Source: an uncultured Lachnospiraceae bacterium
GTDB taxonomy: Bacteria; Bacillota; Clostridia; Lachnospirales; Lachnospiraceae
DNA: 27,042 bases
Direction: 5' to 3'
Assembly (NCBI GenBank): GCA_934418055.1
Contig: CAKRWX010000005.1
Span: forward strand, 1 to 27,042
Shown here: positions 1 to 6,744 of the stretch, in pieces
Position numbering within the stretch: position 1 is the stretch's first letter
Layout of the letters: each line of letters begins with the position of its first letter
Notes under the pieces: model-generated
What the model was told of the DNA's origin: nothing
What the model saw: the letters and a program-made list of their open reading frames with translations, nothing else
Databases searched by the model: none
Translations under genes and position numbers: made by a program

Positions 1-402
1 GAAAATGGACTGTTGGAGGTGCTGCAGGAAGAAGGCGTGGGATGTATTGCCTACAGCCCGTTAGCACAGGGATCATTGACGGATAAGTACTTAAATGGAA
101 TTCCTGCGGGTTCCAGAGCTTCCAGGGAAGGAACAACCGTGGCAGGCCGTTATCTTTCAGAAGAACATTTAGAACAGATCCGGAAATTAAATGAAATTGC
201 AAAGAACCGTGGTCAGACGTTGGCACAGATGGCGTTGTGGTGGATTTTAAGACGTCCGGAAGTAACGACAGTATTAGTTGGCGCAAGCAGCAGCAGACAG
301 TTGTTGGACAATTTAGGCGCGTTAAAGGGTGCACCATTTACGGAAGAGGAGCTGGGTCAGATTGAAAAAATCCTGGGGAATGCCAAGGTGACTTTGCGAT
401 AG
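1..402 (+). CDS. Aldo/keto reductase, C-terminal part (5' end outside window)
   Basis: The reading frame is open from base 1 to a TAG at 400-402, leaving about 133 residues of the C-terminal half of an NADPH-dependent aldo/keto reductase barrel. Visible family signatures are YSPLAQGSLTDKYLNGIP, the loop between the catalytic barrel and the last helices, and VLVGASSSRQLLDNLGAL, which matches the cofactor-phosphate binding segment of AKRs. The LTxKYLNGIPxxSRA pattern resembles the YghZ/L-glyceraldehyde-3-phosphate reductase group more than other AKRs, but the catalytic Tyr/Lys region is not in the window, so the substrate cannot be assigned. No clear terminator follows. The 99-base gap before the next gene is A-rich and holds nothing else I recognise. 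Confidence 0.9.
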   Translation, partial: ENGLLEVLQEEGVGCIAYSPLAQGSLTDKYLNGIPAGSRASREGTTVAGRYLSEEHLEQIRKLNEIAKNRGQTLAQMALWWILRRPEVTTVLVGASSSRQLLDNLGALKGAPFTEEELGQIEKILGNAKVTLR

Positions 403-501
403 GCTGATGGATAATCTGGAAAACACAGGTCTGCAGCTGAAGACACAGAAACATAGAAATAGGAACAAAAAAATAGGAACAAAAAATAGGAAAAGACAGA
501 T

Positions 502-711
502 ATGGACAGAAGCATCGTATATGAAGTTGGAGATGTTGTAAAATTGAAAAAACCACATCCATGCGGCAGTCAGGAGTGGGAGATCATGCGTGTAGGTGCG
601 GATTTCCGTTTAAAATGCCTGGGATGCGGACACCAGATTATGGTGGAGCGGAAACTGGTGGAGAAGAATACCAGAGGCTTGAGAAAGCCAGGAGACCAGC
701 CGGAGAAATAG
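502..711 (+). CDS. DUF951 family small protein (YyzM-like)
   Basis: A 69-residue protein with the DUF951 layout: an N-terminal strand-rich part (VGDVVKLKKPHPCG), then WEIMRVGADFRLKCLGCGHQ. C21, C39 and C42 (HPCG and CLGCG) look like ligands for a metal, probably zinc. The C-terminal 20 residues are basic. In Bacillus and many Firmicutes the DUF951 gene sits just upstream of rpsF-ssb-rpsR, as here, which supports the call independently. Its molecular function is not established. The start is the ATG at 502 with only a modest purine-rich site (AGGAAAAG) upstream. It could be read through into the rpsF operon, but that operon has its own promoter 46 bases further on. Confidence 0.85.
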   Translation: MDRSIVYEVGDVVKLKKPHPCGSQEWEIMRVGADFRLKCLGCGHQIMVERKLVEKNTRGLRKPGDQPEK

Positions 712-756
712 GAAGGGCTGAAAAAGAAAAAACACGAAAAAAGCCGCAAAAAGTCC

Positions 757-785
757 TTGATTTTAGCGGAACTCTCTGTTATAAT
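757..785 (+). promoter_or_regulatory. Sigma-A type promoter of the rpsF operon
   Basis: TTGATT at 757-762 and TATAAT at 780-785 are separated by exactly 17 bases. This places a transcription start near 792 and gives an untranslated leader of about 67 bases before rpsF. The spacing and perfect -10 make this one of the clearest promoters in the window. Confidence 0.8.
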
Positions 786-810
786 TATTTTTCGTGACAC
801 ATCATTCCTT

Positions 811-833
811 GCTCCCGAACTGAAGGCGGGGGC
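811..833 (+). promoter_or_regulatory. Hairpin in the rpsF leader, candidate S6:S18 binding site
   Basis: GCTCCC at 811-816 pairs with GGGGGC at 828-833 (one G-U) around an 11-base loop that ends in AAGGC. The segment reads CCCGAAC...AAGGCGGG. The published S6:S18 autoregulatory leader is described as a stem with a CCG element and a GGC-containing loop, and both elements occur here in the leader of an rpsF-ssb-rpsR operon. Position and motif fit, but I did not fold or align it, so the call is tentative. Confidence 0.45.
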
Positions 834-858
834 CAGAGACCAAAAGGAGGTAAATACT

Positions 859-1146
859 ATGAACAAATATGAATTAGCCGTTGTTCTTAGCGCAAAACTC
901 GAAGATGACGAGAGAGCCGCAGCTATCGAGAAAGTACAGGGTTATATTACCCGTTTCGGTGGTACTGTGACAAATGTTGATGAATGGGGTAAGAAGAGAC
1001 TTGCTTACGAGATTCAGAAGATGAAAGAGGCTTTCTACTACTTCATCCAGTTCGAGTCTGATTCTGAATGTCCAAACGAAGTGGAAGACCACATTCGTAT
1101 TATGGAGCCAGTTATCAGATACTTATGCGTAAGACAGGAAGCATAA
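859..1146 (+). CDS. rpsF: 30S ribosomal protein S6
   Basis: A 95-residue protein beginning MNKYELAVVLSAKLEDDER, typical of bacterial S6, which binds 16S rRNA as a heterodimer with S18 in the platform of the 30S subunit. The GGTVTNVDEWGKKRLAYEIQ strand-loop segment and the YFIQFES strand are characteristic. The length is normal for the family. I chose the ATG at 859 because AAAGGAGG lies 9 bases upstream; the open frame extends further 5' to 757 but that part overlaps the promoter. It is the first gene of the rpsF-ssb-rpsR operon, so S6 is encoded with its assembly partner S18. Confidence 0.97.
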   Translation: MNKYELAVVLSAKLEDDERAAAIEKVQGYITRFGGTVTNVDEWGKKRLAYEIQKMKEAFYYFIQFESDSECPNEVEDHIRIMEPVIRYLCVRQEA

Positions 1147-1168
1147 CTGACAAAGAAAGAGTGATCGT

Positions 1169-1630
1169 ATGAATAGAGTAATCTTAATGGGTAGATTGAC
1201 CCGTGATCCAGAAGTGAGATATTCCCAGGGTGAGCGCACTATGGCAATCGCAAGATATACCCTTGCAGTAGACCGTAGAGGCCGCAGAAACCAGGATGGT
1301 AATGAGCAGACAGCAGATTTCATCAACTGTGTCGCTTTTGACAGAGCAGGAGAGTTTGCTGAGAAGTATTTCAGACAGGGCATGAGAGTTCTGGTCTCCG
1401 GACGGATTCAGACAGGTAGCTATACCAATCGAGACGGTCAGAAAGTTTATACGACAGATATAGTTGTGGATGATCAGGAGTTTGCAGACAGCAAGAACGC
1501 ATCCGGCGGCAATGAAGGCGGTTATGGCAACAGCTATCAGCAGTCCAGACCAGCGCCTTCCAGTGCCATTGGAGACGGATTCATGAACATCCCGGACGGA
1601 GTCGAGGACGAAGGACTTCCGTTTAACTAA
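1169..1630 (+). CDS. ssb: Single-stranded DNA-binding protein
   Basis: A 153-residue SSB. Residues 1-105 form the OB fold ([19 protein letters not shown], then [19 protein letters not shown] and [21 protein letters not shown]). A Gly/Ser/Gln-rich linker follows, and the acidic tip ends DEGLPFN. The tip recruits replication and repair partners such as PriA and exonucleases; ending in an extra Asn after PF is a variation seen in clostridial SSBs. It binds ssDNA as a tetramer at replication forks. The gene sits 22 bases after rpsF and before rpsR, the standard Firmicutes order, and is probably co-transcribed from the promoter at 757-785. Confidence 0.97.
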   Translation: MNRVILMGRLTRDPEVRYSQGERTMAIARYTLAVDRRGRRNQDGNEQTADFINCVAFDRAGEFAEKYFRQGMRVLVSGRIQTGSYTNRDGQKVYTTDIVVDDQEFADSKNASGGNEGGYGNSYQQSRPAPSSAIGDGFMNIPDGVEDEGLPFN

Positions 1631-1661
1631 GTTTCCGATTATAATAAGGAGGTTAGGGACC

Positions 1662-1931
1662 ATGGCATTCAATAAGAATGATAAAGCTGACGGCGCTAAG
1701 GTAAGAAGAGGCGGCGCAGTTCGCAGAAGAAAAAAAGTTTGTGTATTCTGTGGCGAGAAGAACGGTGAGATCGATTACAAGGATACCAACAAATTAAAGA
1801 GATATGTATCTGAGAGAGGAAAAATCCTTCCAAGAAGAATCACAGGAAACTGTGCAAAACATCAGAGAGCTCTGACTGTTGCTGTTAAGAGAGCACGTCA
1901 TCTGGCACTGATGCCTTACACCATGGAGTAA
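1662..1931 (+). CDS. rpsR: 30S ribosomal protein S18
   Basis: An 89-residue S18. The basic N-terminus ([20 protein letters not shown]) carries a CxxC pair. The conserved core [50 protein letters not shown] is the full S18 signature; C and H in GNCAKHQ complete a likely zinc site of the C+ type. It pairs with S6 on the 30S platform. The start ATG has AAGGAGG 9 bases upstream. It is the last gene of the operon; a strong terminator follows about 67 bases later. Confidence 0.97.
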   Translation: MAFNKNDKADGAKVRRGGAVRRRKKVCVFCGEKNGEIDYKDTNKLKRYVSERGKILPRRITGNCAKHQRALTVAVKRARHLALMPYTME

Positions 1932-1997
1932 TCCTTATAAAATAAGGGTTTTCACGGATAAAGTAAGGTTTTATCTAATTAATTTGAAGCATCATTT

Positions 1998-2035
1998 AAG
2001 GATTCCATATGAGAGATCATGTGGGATCCTTTTTT
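1998..2035 (+). terminator. Rho-independent terminator of the rpsF-ssb-rpsR operon
   Basis: Bases 1998-2011 pair with 2018-2031 over 14 positions (two G-U pairs), with the 6-base loop AGAGAT, and the stem runs directly into a T tract ending at 2035. Confidence 0.85.
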
Positions 2036-2104
2036 GCGTAGCAGGGAATTTCCTGTTACATAAAAAGGCGCTAAATACTAATGAGGCACGTTTGCGCGAA
2101 GATT
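2031..2104. repeat. REP-like hairpin element, copy A
   Basis: Starting in the T tract of the terminator, 2031-2045 pairs with 2052-2066 (T5...A5 outermost, one mismatch). It is followed by GGCGCT, about 20 bases, and GCGCGAAGAT. The same order of parts (T tract, hairpin, A tract, CGCT, GCGCGAAGA) is found at 3891-3962. The related layout suggests a dispersed intergenic element; no protein is encoded. Confidence 0.5.
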
Positions 2105-2211
2105 AGGTTCACCAGATGGAGCTATGATAGATATTGACATTAAATCAAAATAAGAAAAAGAAATTTGTTTTTTCTGAAAGCTGGGAAAATATAAGAAACT
2201 GCATTAAAATT

Positions 2212-2249
2212 TCTTTTAAGGATATTTATGTCTTTTAAGGATATTTATG
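2212..2249 (+). repeat. 19-bp perfect tandem duplication
   Basis: The unit TCTTTTAAGGATATTTATG occurs at 2212-2230 and again at 2231-2249 without any mismatch, and the first three bases of a third unit (TCT) follow. The duplication ends 8 bases before the -35 box of the promoter at 2258. Confidence 0.9.
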
Positions 2250-2257
2250 TCTGAAAA

Positions 2258-2286
2258 TTGACTTTTTTGCTGACACCCTTTATACT
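2258..2286 (+). promoter_or_regulatory. Strong promoter ahead of the DUF819 gene
   Basis: TTGACT at 2258-2263 and TATACT at 2281-2286 lie 17 bases apart. Transcription would start near 2293, almost 290 bases before the DUF819 start codon, and would run into the terminator at 2361-2388. Confidence 0.75.
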
Positions 2287-2360
2287 ACGTAGAGGAAAAG
2301 TCAAAAAAAGAAACGGCAATGTGGAAGGGCAGTAAAACCATTCAAGATGTAATTCGAAGG

Positions 2361-2388
2361 TCCAGAACATTATTCTGGATTTTTTTTT
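2361..2388 (+). terminator. Terminator inside the DUF819 upstream region
   Basis: TCCAGAA (2361-2367) pairs with TTCTGGA (2373-2379) around the loop CATTA, followed by nine T residues (2380-2388). With the promoter at 2258-2286 this defines a transcript of about 96 bases, so it is either an attenuator for the DUF819 gene or the end of a small RNA. Confidence 0.75.
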
Positions 2389-2579
2389 ACAAGCTTTCGC
2401 ATCAACATTGTGAAGAGGCAACAAGTTGCTGTGCTGTTTCCGCATTGGTTTGCGGTTTGTGAAAAGGTATCGAAATGGAGAAGGAAGGGGGAGCTAAAAA
2501 TTTCAACCGCTTGTTATGACTTGTTCTGAATAAGAAAATAAAGTCCACCGATATCTGGTGGCGGAATGGAGCATTTCAA

Positions 2580-3755
2580 ATGATTCATGATGGATTTATC
2601 TATCTGGCCACTTTAATGCTGCTGGCAGCAATTCTGGTCAATCTTCCTGTGTACCTGCGGGGAAAAGGCGCACAGACTTTTTTTAAATTTGCACCGCCGA
2701 TCGTTCTGATCTATTTAGGCATGATGCTTTTATGCACTATGAAAGTATGGGATTTGCAGGATACGTCAGCCGTTTATGTAGCAATTAAAAATCCATTACT
2801 CTACGCGATGCTGTTTTTAATGCTGCTTCGTTGTGATCTGAAAAAGATTATTAAATTAGGACCGAAAATGCTGATCGGTTTCTTCTCAGCAAGTATTTCA
2901 ATCGGTGTTGGTTTTGTAGTAAGCTATGGCATTTTCCATAAATTACTGGGTCCGGAAAGCTGGAAAGCACTTGCAGCACTGTGCGGAAGCTGGTTAGGCG
3001 GCGGCAGTAATATGCTGGCGATTCAGGCAATTCTGGATGTAAGTGAAGAAAGCCTGGCATATTCTCTGGTAATGGATTCGGTTTGTGCAGTACTCTATGT
3101 TATGTTCCTTCTGTGGGTGATCAACTTCTCTAAGGAATTCAACGCCTGGACAAAGGCAGATGTACGTCTGATCGATGAAGTAGGAGCATCTCTGGAAAAA
3201 GAGGCAAGAGAGGACAAGAGGCCTCTTACCTGGAAAAACATGCTTCTTTTAATCGGCGTATCCTTCTTTATATCCTCTCTGTCCAAGGATGCCGGTGTTA
3301 TGGTTGCTTCTGTTCTGCCTGTTTTTGATAAGGCAACCTGGACAGTTCTTCTTGTAACAGCTACAGGTCTGATCGTAGCAATGACTCCTTTTGGAAAGAT
3401 TAAGGGAACGGAAGAAGTTTCCAATATCATGCTTTACATTGTCATCGCGATGATCGCTTCCAGAGCAGATATTTCTGCTATGGGAAATGCACCGGTATGG
3501 CTGGCTGCCGGATTCCTGATCCTGCTGATCCATATAGCGGTTATGGTAATCCTTGCAAAGCTGATCCGACTGGATATCTTTACCTGTGCGGTTGCATCTC
3601 TGGCGAATGTCGGAGGAACTGCGACAGCGCCGGTACTTGCAGGTGCATACAGCAGCGCGCTGGTCCCGATTGGTATCCTGATGGCTCTTCTCGGCAATAT
3701 TATTGGAACACCGGGCGGCGCATTTGTAGGATACTTAATGAGCCTGATTGGGTAG
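2580..3755 (+). CDS. DUF819 family polytopic membrane protein (YjcL-like)
   Basis: A 391-residue hydrophobic protein with roughly 10-12 membrane segments. Helices are visible near residues 5-25, 38-55, 72-85, 96-120, 165-182, 222-236, 256-272, 282-296, 306-328, 335-355 and 362-388. Diagnostic DUF819 stretches are CGSWLGGGSNMLAIQ (about 140-154) and ASLANVGGTATAPVLAG (about 339-355), Gly-rich re-entrant-like motifs in each half of an inverted-repeat transporter fold. The family is unassigned functionally; by fold it is thought to be a secondary transporter, so the substrate is unknown. The start ATG has GGAG 8 bases upstream. The gene is monocistronic, flanked by a promoter/attenuator-like leader and a terminator. 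Confidence 0.88.
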   Translation: MIHDGFIYLATLMLLAAILVNLPVYLRGKGAQTFFKFAPPIVLIYLGMMLLCTMKVWDLQDTSAVYVAIKNPLLYAMLFLMLLRCDLKKIIKLGPKMLIGFFSASISIGVGFVVSYGIFHKLLGPESWKALAALCGSWLGGGSNMLAIQAILDVSEESLAYSLVMDSVCAVLYVMFLLWVINFSKEFNAWTKADVRLIDEVGASLEKEAREDKRPLTWKNMLLLIGVSFFISSLSKDAGVMVASVLPVFDKATWTVLLVTATGLIVAMTPFGKIKGTEEVSNIMLYIVIAMIASRADISAMGNAPVWLAAGFLILLIHIAVMVILAKLIRLDIFTCAVASLANVGGTATAPVLAGAYSSALVPIGILMALLGNIIGTPGGAFVGYLMSLIG

Positions 3756-3864
3756 AGAACAACAATTCTTAAAGGGTGTGAATAGTGCCACCAAGGTGTA
3801 TGTTCATAAGGTGTGGAAAGACGAACATAAAAAGCTACGGTCGGATTTGGAGAAATTGAAGAGA

Positions 3865-3895
3865 CTCTGTATGAGAAATCATACAGGGTTTTTTT
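3865..3895 (+). terminator. Terminator of the DUF819 gene
   Basis: CTCTGTATGA (3865-3874) pairs with TCATACAGGG (3879-3888) around a stable GAAA tetraloop, followed by seven T residues. Confidence 0.88.
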
Positions 3896-3962
3896 GTGTC
3901 ATAGGAAGCTTCGTCCTGTGACACAAAAACGCTCCGCGGGATGCGCACTCGCGCGAAGAAGG
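3891..3962. repeat. REP-like hairpin element, copy B
   Basis: The inverted repeat 3891-3906 / 3914-3929 is 16 bp (TTTTTGTGTCATAGGA with TCCTGTGACACAAAAA, one G-U), with loop AGCTTCG. It is followed by CGCTCCGCGGGATGCGC and GCGCGAAGAA. It begins in the T tract of a terminator, exactly as copy A does, and shares the CGCT...GCGCGAAGA tail. Confidence 0.55.
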
Positions 3963-4039
3963 AATATGTCGCAAGCGACCGCGCTCGGCGCGAGAATGTG
4001 CTGTGTACAGACATGTCATGTTCGGATGTAAGCTCTATA

Positions 4040-4068
4040 TAGACGAATGTTCCCGAACATGATATAAT
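4040..4068 (+). promoter_or_regulatory. Probable gdpP operon promoter with inverted-repeat operator
   Basis: A perfect TATAAT at 4063-4068 is preceded at 17 bases by TAGACG (4 of 6 matches to TTGACA). The spacer contains ATGTTC-CC-GAACAT (4047-4060), a dyad with 6-base arms; a further ATGTTCGG half-site lies at 4018-4025. A protein bound there would sit between -35 and -10. Confidence 0.55.
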
Positions 4069-4136
4069 AGATAGGTGTATTTAGGAGCAGGGTCATAACG
4101 GAGGCATCATAAAATGTCTGCAAAGGAGAGGGCCGA

Positions 4137-6185
4137 ATGAAGAATCAGAAAAAGCGAAAAGGACAGATGTACGCGTATTTCCAGTGGCCGCTGTACCTTG
4201 GGGTATTGGTGATCTGTATGAATGTGGTGGTCGGTGCCATTAATTTAAGTGCCGGACTGGTCATGTTTTTCTTTACACTGATCTATCTTGGAATTGCGGG
4301 TGCGATTTATGTTTATAAGCGGAAAGGGCTGCTTCCCGGGCTGGTGGATTTCTCGGCGGATTATGCCTGGGTCCAGAAGAAATTATTGATGGATCTGGAT
4401 ATTCCATATGCCATGACGGATGAAACTGGTCATATTTTGTGGATGAACCAGTGCTTTTCAGAATTGGTCCAGGGGGAAAAAAGCAAGATTCGGAGCATCA
4501 GCGTGCTATTTCCGGAGATTACGAAGGATGTGCTGGAAAAACTTAAGGAAAAGTGCAGCATCCATACATCTTTGGGTGATGGCAAGTACCGGGTGGATTT
4601 AAAGCCAGTCCGGATCCAGGGAATCGGAGAGGCAGAGGAGCTGTTTGGCGCAGAGGAAACTGCCAATGAGATGATTGCAGTGTATCTGTTTGATGAGACG
4701 GAGATCCTGCGTTGTCGTCAGGAGATCAATGACCAGAAGATGGTTGCGGGACTGATCTATCTGGACAATTATGACGAAGCGTTAGAGAGCGTAGAAGAGG
4801 TCAGGCGATCCCTGTTAACGGCATTGATCGACCGTAAGATCAACAAGTACATTTCTGGTATGAACGGTATCGCGAAGAAGCTGGAGAAGGATAAATATTT
4901 CTTCGCCATTAAGCAGCGATATGTGCAGGAATTGAGAGATAACCGCTTTTCTCTTCTGGAAGAGGTAAAGACGGTTAATATTGGCAATGAGATGGCGGTG
5001 ACCTTAAGCATCGGTCTTGGTATGGGCGGCGAGACTTACGGGCAGAATTATGAATTTTCCCGTATGGCTATTGATATGGCTTTGGGACGCGGCGGCGACC
5101 AGGCGGTGATCAAGAGTGCGGAGAAGATCGAATATTTTGGCGGCAAGTCCCAGCAGGCAGAAAAGACCACCAGAGTAAAGGCGAGAGTGAAAGCCCACGC
5201 GTTACGGGAGCTGATGGAGACCAAGGACCGGCTGCTGATCATGGGTCATAAATTAGGAGATATCGACTCCTTTGGTGCATCGGTTGGTATCTACCGGATC
5301 GCCACAGCATTAAATAAAAAGGCACACATTGTCATCAATGATGTGACAAGCTCGGTACGTCCGATGATGGAGCGGTTTGTTAACAATCCGGATTATCCAG
5401 AGGACCTGTTCTTAAATGGAGAGCAGGCAGCAGAATTGGTGGATGCGAACACCATTCTGGTGGTAGTTGATGTCAACCGCCCAAGTATCACAGATGCTCC
5501 GGCGCTTCTGAAGATGGTAAAAACGATCGTAGTCCTGGATCATCACCGCCAGAGCAGTGAGATCATTGAAAATGCAGTGCTTTCCTATGTGGAGCCATAT
5601 GCGTCTTCTGCCTGTGAGATGGTAGCGGAGGTATTGCAGTATATTGCAGATGGTATTAAGATGAAATCCCAGGAGGCGGATGCCATGTATGCGGGAATTG
5701 TCATTGATACCAATAATTTTACGAACCAGGCGGGGGTCCGCACCTTTGAGGCGGCAGCATATCTGCGGCGAAGCGGCGCGGATATCACCAGAGTAAGGAA
5801 ATTATTCCGTGACGATATGGCTGAGTACAAGGTGAAGGCCAAGGCTGTGGATAAGGCAGAAGTATTTGAGGGCGCATTTGCCATCAGCGAGTGCCAGGGC
5901 GAGGGCATTGAGAACCCGACGATCATCGCAGCGCAGACAGCGAATGAGTTGCTTGGAATTAAAGGAATTAAGGCTTCCGTCGTTCTGACTGAGTATCAGG
6001 GCGTGATTTATCTGAGTGCAAGATCCATTGATGAGGTCAATGTCCAGGTAATGATGGAAAAATTAGGTGGCGGCGGCCACCGGGCCATTGCCGGAGCCCA
6101 GCTTCGTGGCGTGACGATGGAAGAGGCGAAACAACGCTTAAAAGCCGTAATTACGGAAATGATAGAAAAGGGAGAGGTCAGCTAA
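4137..6185 (+). CDS. gdpP: Cyclic-di-AMP phosphodiesterase GdpP (DHH family)
   Basis: A 682-residue protein with the full GdpP architecture. Two membrane helices lie near residues 16-34 and 38-60, then a PAS-like sensor (about 75-190), a degenerate GGDEF domain (about 190-335) lacking a clear GG[D/E]EF, a DHH phosphoesterase domain (about 360-530) and DHHA1 (about 575-680). Metal-binding positions are visible: H371, D375 and D377 (GHKLGDIDSFG), D445 (VVVDVNRP), D468-H469-H470 and D524 (VIDTNNF), plus GGGGH at 644-648. The family hydrolyses c-di-AMP to pApA and so tunes potassium/osmolyte uptake and envelope stress. Its length is close to Bacillus GdpP (about 660). The start has GGAGAGGG upstream. 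rplI follows after 31 bases and then dnaB, the usual Firmicutes order. Confidence 0.96.
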   Translation: MKNQKKRKGQMYAYFQWPLYLGVLVICMNVVVGAINLSAGLVMFFFTLIYLGIAGAIYVYKRKGLLPGLVDFSADYAWVQKKLLMDLDIPYAMTDETGHILWMNQCFSELVQGEKSKIRSISVLFPEITKDVLEKLKEKCSIHTSLGDGKYRVDLKPVRIQGIGEAEELFGAEETANEMIAVYLFDETEILRCRQEINDQKMVAGLIYLDNYDEALESVEEVRRSLLTALIDRKINKYISGMNGIAKKLEKDKYFFAIKQRYVQELRDNRFSLLEEVKTVNIGNEMAVTLSIGLGMGGETYGQNYEFSRMAIDMALGRGGDQAVIKSAEKIEYFGGKSQQAEKTTRVKARVKAHALRELMETKDRLLIMGHKLGDIDSFGASVGIYRIATALNKKAHIVINDVTSSVRPMMERFVNNPDYPEDLFLNGEQAAELVDANTILVVVDVNRPSITDAPALLKMVKTIVVLDHHRQSSEIIENAVLSYVEPYASSACEMVAEVLQYIADGIKMKSQEADAMYAGIVIDTNNFTNQAGVRTFEAAAYLRRSGADITRVRKLFRDDMAEYKVKAKAVDKAEVFEGAFAISECQGEGIENPTIIAAQTANELLGIKGIKASVVLTEYQGVIYLSARSIDEVNVQVMMEKLGGGGHRAIAGAQLRGVTMEEAKQRLKAVITEMIEKGEVS

Positions 6186-6216
6186 GACGGAACCCTGAAA
6201 AACAGGAGGAAATACC

Positions 6217-6663
6217 ATGGAAGTTGTATTATTAGAGGATGTAAAGACACTGGGCAAAAAGGGTCAGATCGTAAAGGTGAACGAGGGTTATGCCCGCAAC
6301 TTTATTTTACCGAAAAAACTGGGCGTGGAGGCAACTCCAAAGAACTTAAATGACTTAAAGCTGCAGAAGGCCAACGCAGAGAAGGTAGCAGCACAGCAGT
6401 TAGCGGCAGCAAAAGAGCTGGCGGCAAAATTAGAGGCTGCTTCTGTGACACTTTCTATCAAAGCGGGTGCCAACGGCAAGACCTTTGGTTCTGTATCCAG
6501 CAAGGAGATCGGTAAAGCGATCGAGGATCAGATCGGCCTGGAGATCGACAAGAAGAAACTGGTTCTGCCAGAGCCGATCAAGACTTTTGGTACTCACGAG
6601 GTACCGGTGAAGCTGCATAAAGATGTGGTTGCAAAGTTAGCCGTGAAGGTAACCGAGGCTTAA
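6217..6663 (+). CDS. rplI: 50S ribosomal protein L9
   Basis: A 148-residue L9. The N-terminal RNA-binding domain opens [20 protein letters not shown] and has the signature [17 protein letters not shown] long Ala/Lys-rich connecting helix spans about residues 45-75, followed by the C-terminal domain with [13 protein letters not shown]9 binds 23S rRNA at the base of the L1 stalk. The length is normal and AGGAGG lies 8 bases before the ATG. It lies between gdpP and dnaB and is probably expressed with gdpP; a bulged hairpin with a T-rich tail separates it from dnaB. Confidence 0.97.
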   Translation: MEVVLLEDVKTLGKKGQIVKVNEGYARNFILPKKLGVEATPKNLNDLKLQKANAEKVAAQQLAAAKELAAKLEAASVTLSIKAGANGKTFGSVSSKEIGKAIEDQIGLEIDKKKLVLPEPIKTFGTHEVPVKLHKDVVAKLAVKVTEA

Positions 6664-6685
6664 GAAAAAGAATGTCACTGAAAAT

Positions 6686-6728
6686 AACCTGCCGCAGGCC
6701 ATGAGCGTCTGCGAGCAGGGTTCTTTTT
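6686..6728 (+). terminator. Imperfect terminator or attenuator between rplI and dnaB
   Basis: The arms 6686-6697 and 6709-6722 pair (AACCTGCCGCAG with CTGCGAGCAGGGTT) with two single-base bulges, followed by CTTTTTAT. The bulges and mixed T tract suggest partial read-through, so that dnaB can still be transcribed from upstream. Confidence 0.55.
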
Positions 6729-6744
6729 ATAAACGGAGGAAAAA

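Larger units (their letters stand above)
1932..2579. other. Long intergenic region between rpsR and the DUF819 gene
   Basis: These 648 bases hold no convincing protein gene. In order I see a weak hairpin just after the rpsR stop (CCTTAT/ATAAGG), the rpsR terminator, a hairpin element related to one downstream of the DUF819 gene, a 19-bp tandem duplication, a near-consensus promoter, a terminator about 75 bases behind it, and a small hairpin (CCACC 2545-2549 with GGTGG 2557-2561) just before the Shine-Dalgarno of the next gene. The region is AT-rich and the open frames in it show no recognisable protein. Confidence 0.7.
3756..4136. other. Intergenic region between the DUF819 gene and gdpP
   Basis: These 381 bases contain the DUF819 terminator, a second REP-like element with a GC-rich tail of small hairpins (GTCGCAAGCGAC; CGCGCTCGGCGCG) between about 3967 and 3994, and then the gdpP promoter region with ATGTTC/GAACAT half-sites. 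No coding sequence is evident. Confidence 0.7.

Noticed and set aside
2245..2445. 66-codon minus-strand frame in the DUF819 upstream region
   Set aside because: It is antisense to the promoter and terminator, low in recognisable motifs and explained by the AT-rich intergenic sequence.
2319..2462. 47-codon plus-strand frame across the terminator at 2361-2388
   Set aside because: Its codons run straight through the hairpin and T tract, there is no good ribosome binding site and the translation resembles no protein family.
4018..4060. LexA (SOS) box upstream of gdpP
   Set aside because: The Gram-positive LexA site has GAAC-N4-GTTC; here the order is GTTC-N2-GAAC, so the half-sites point the other way.
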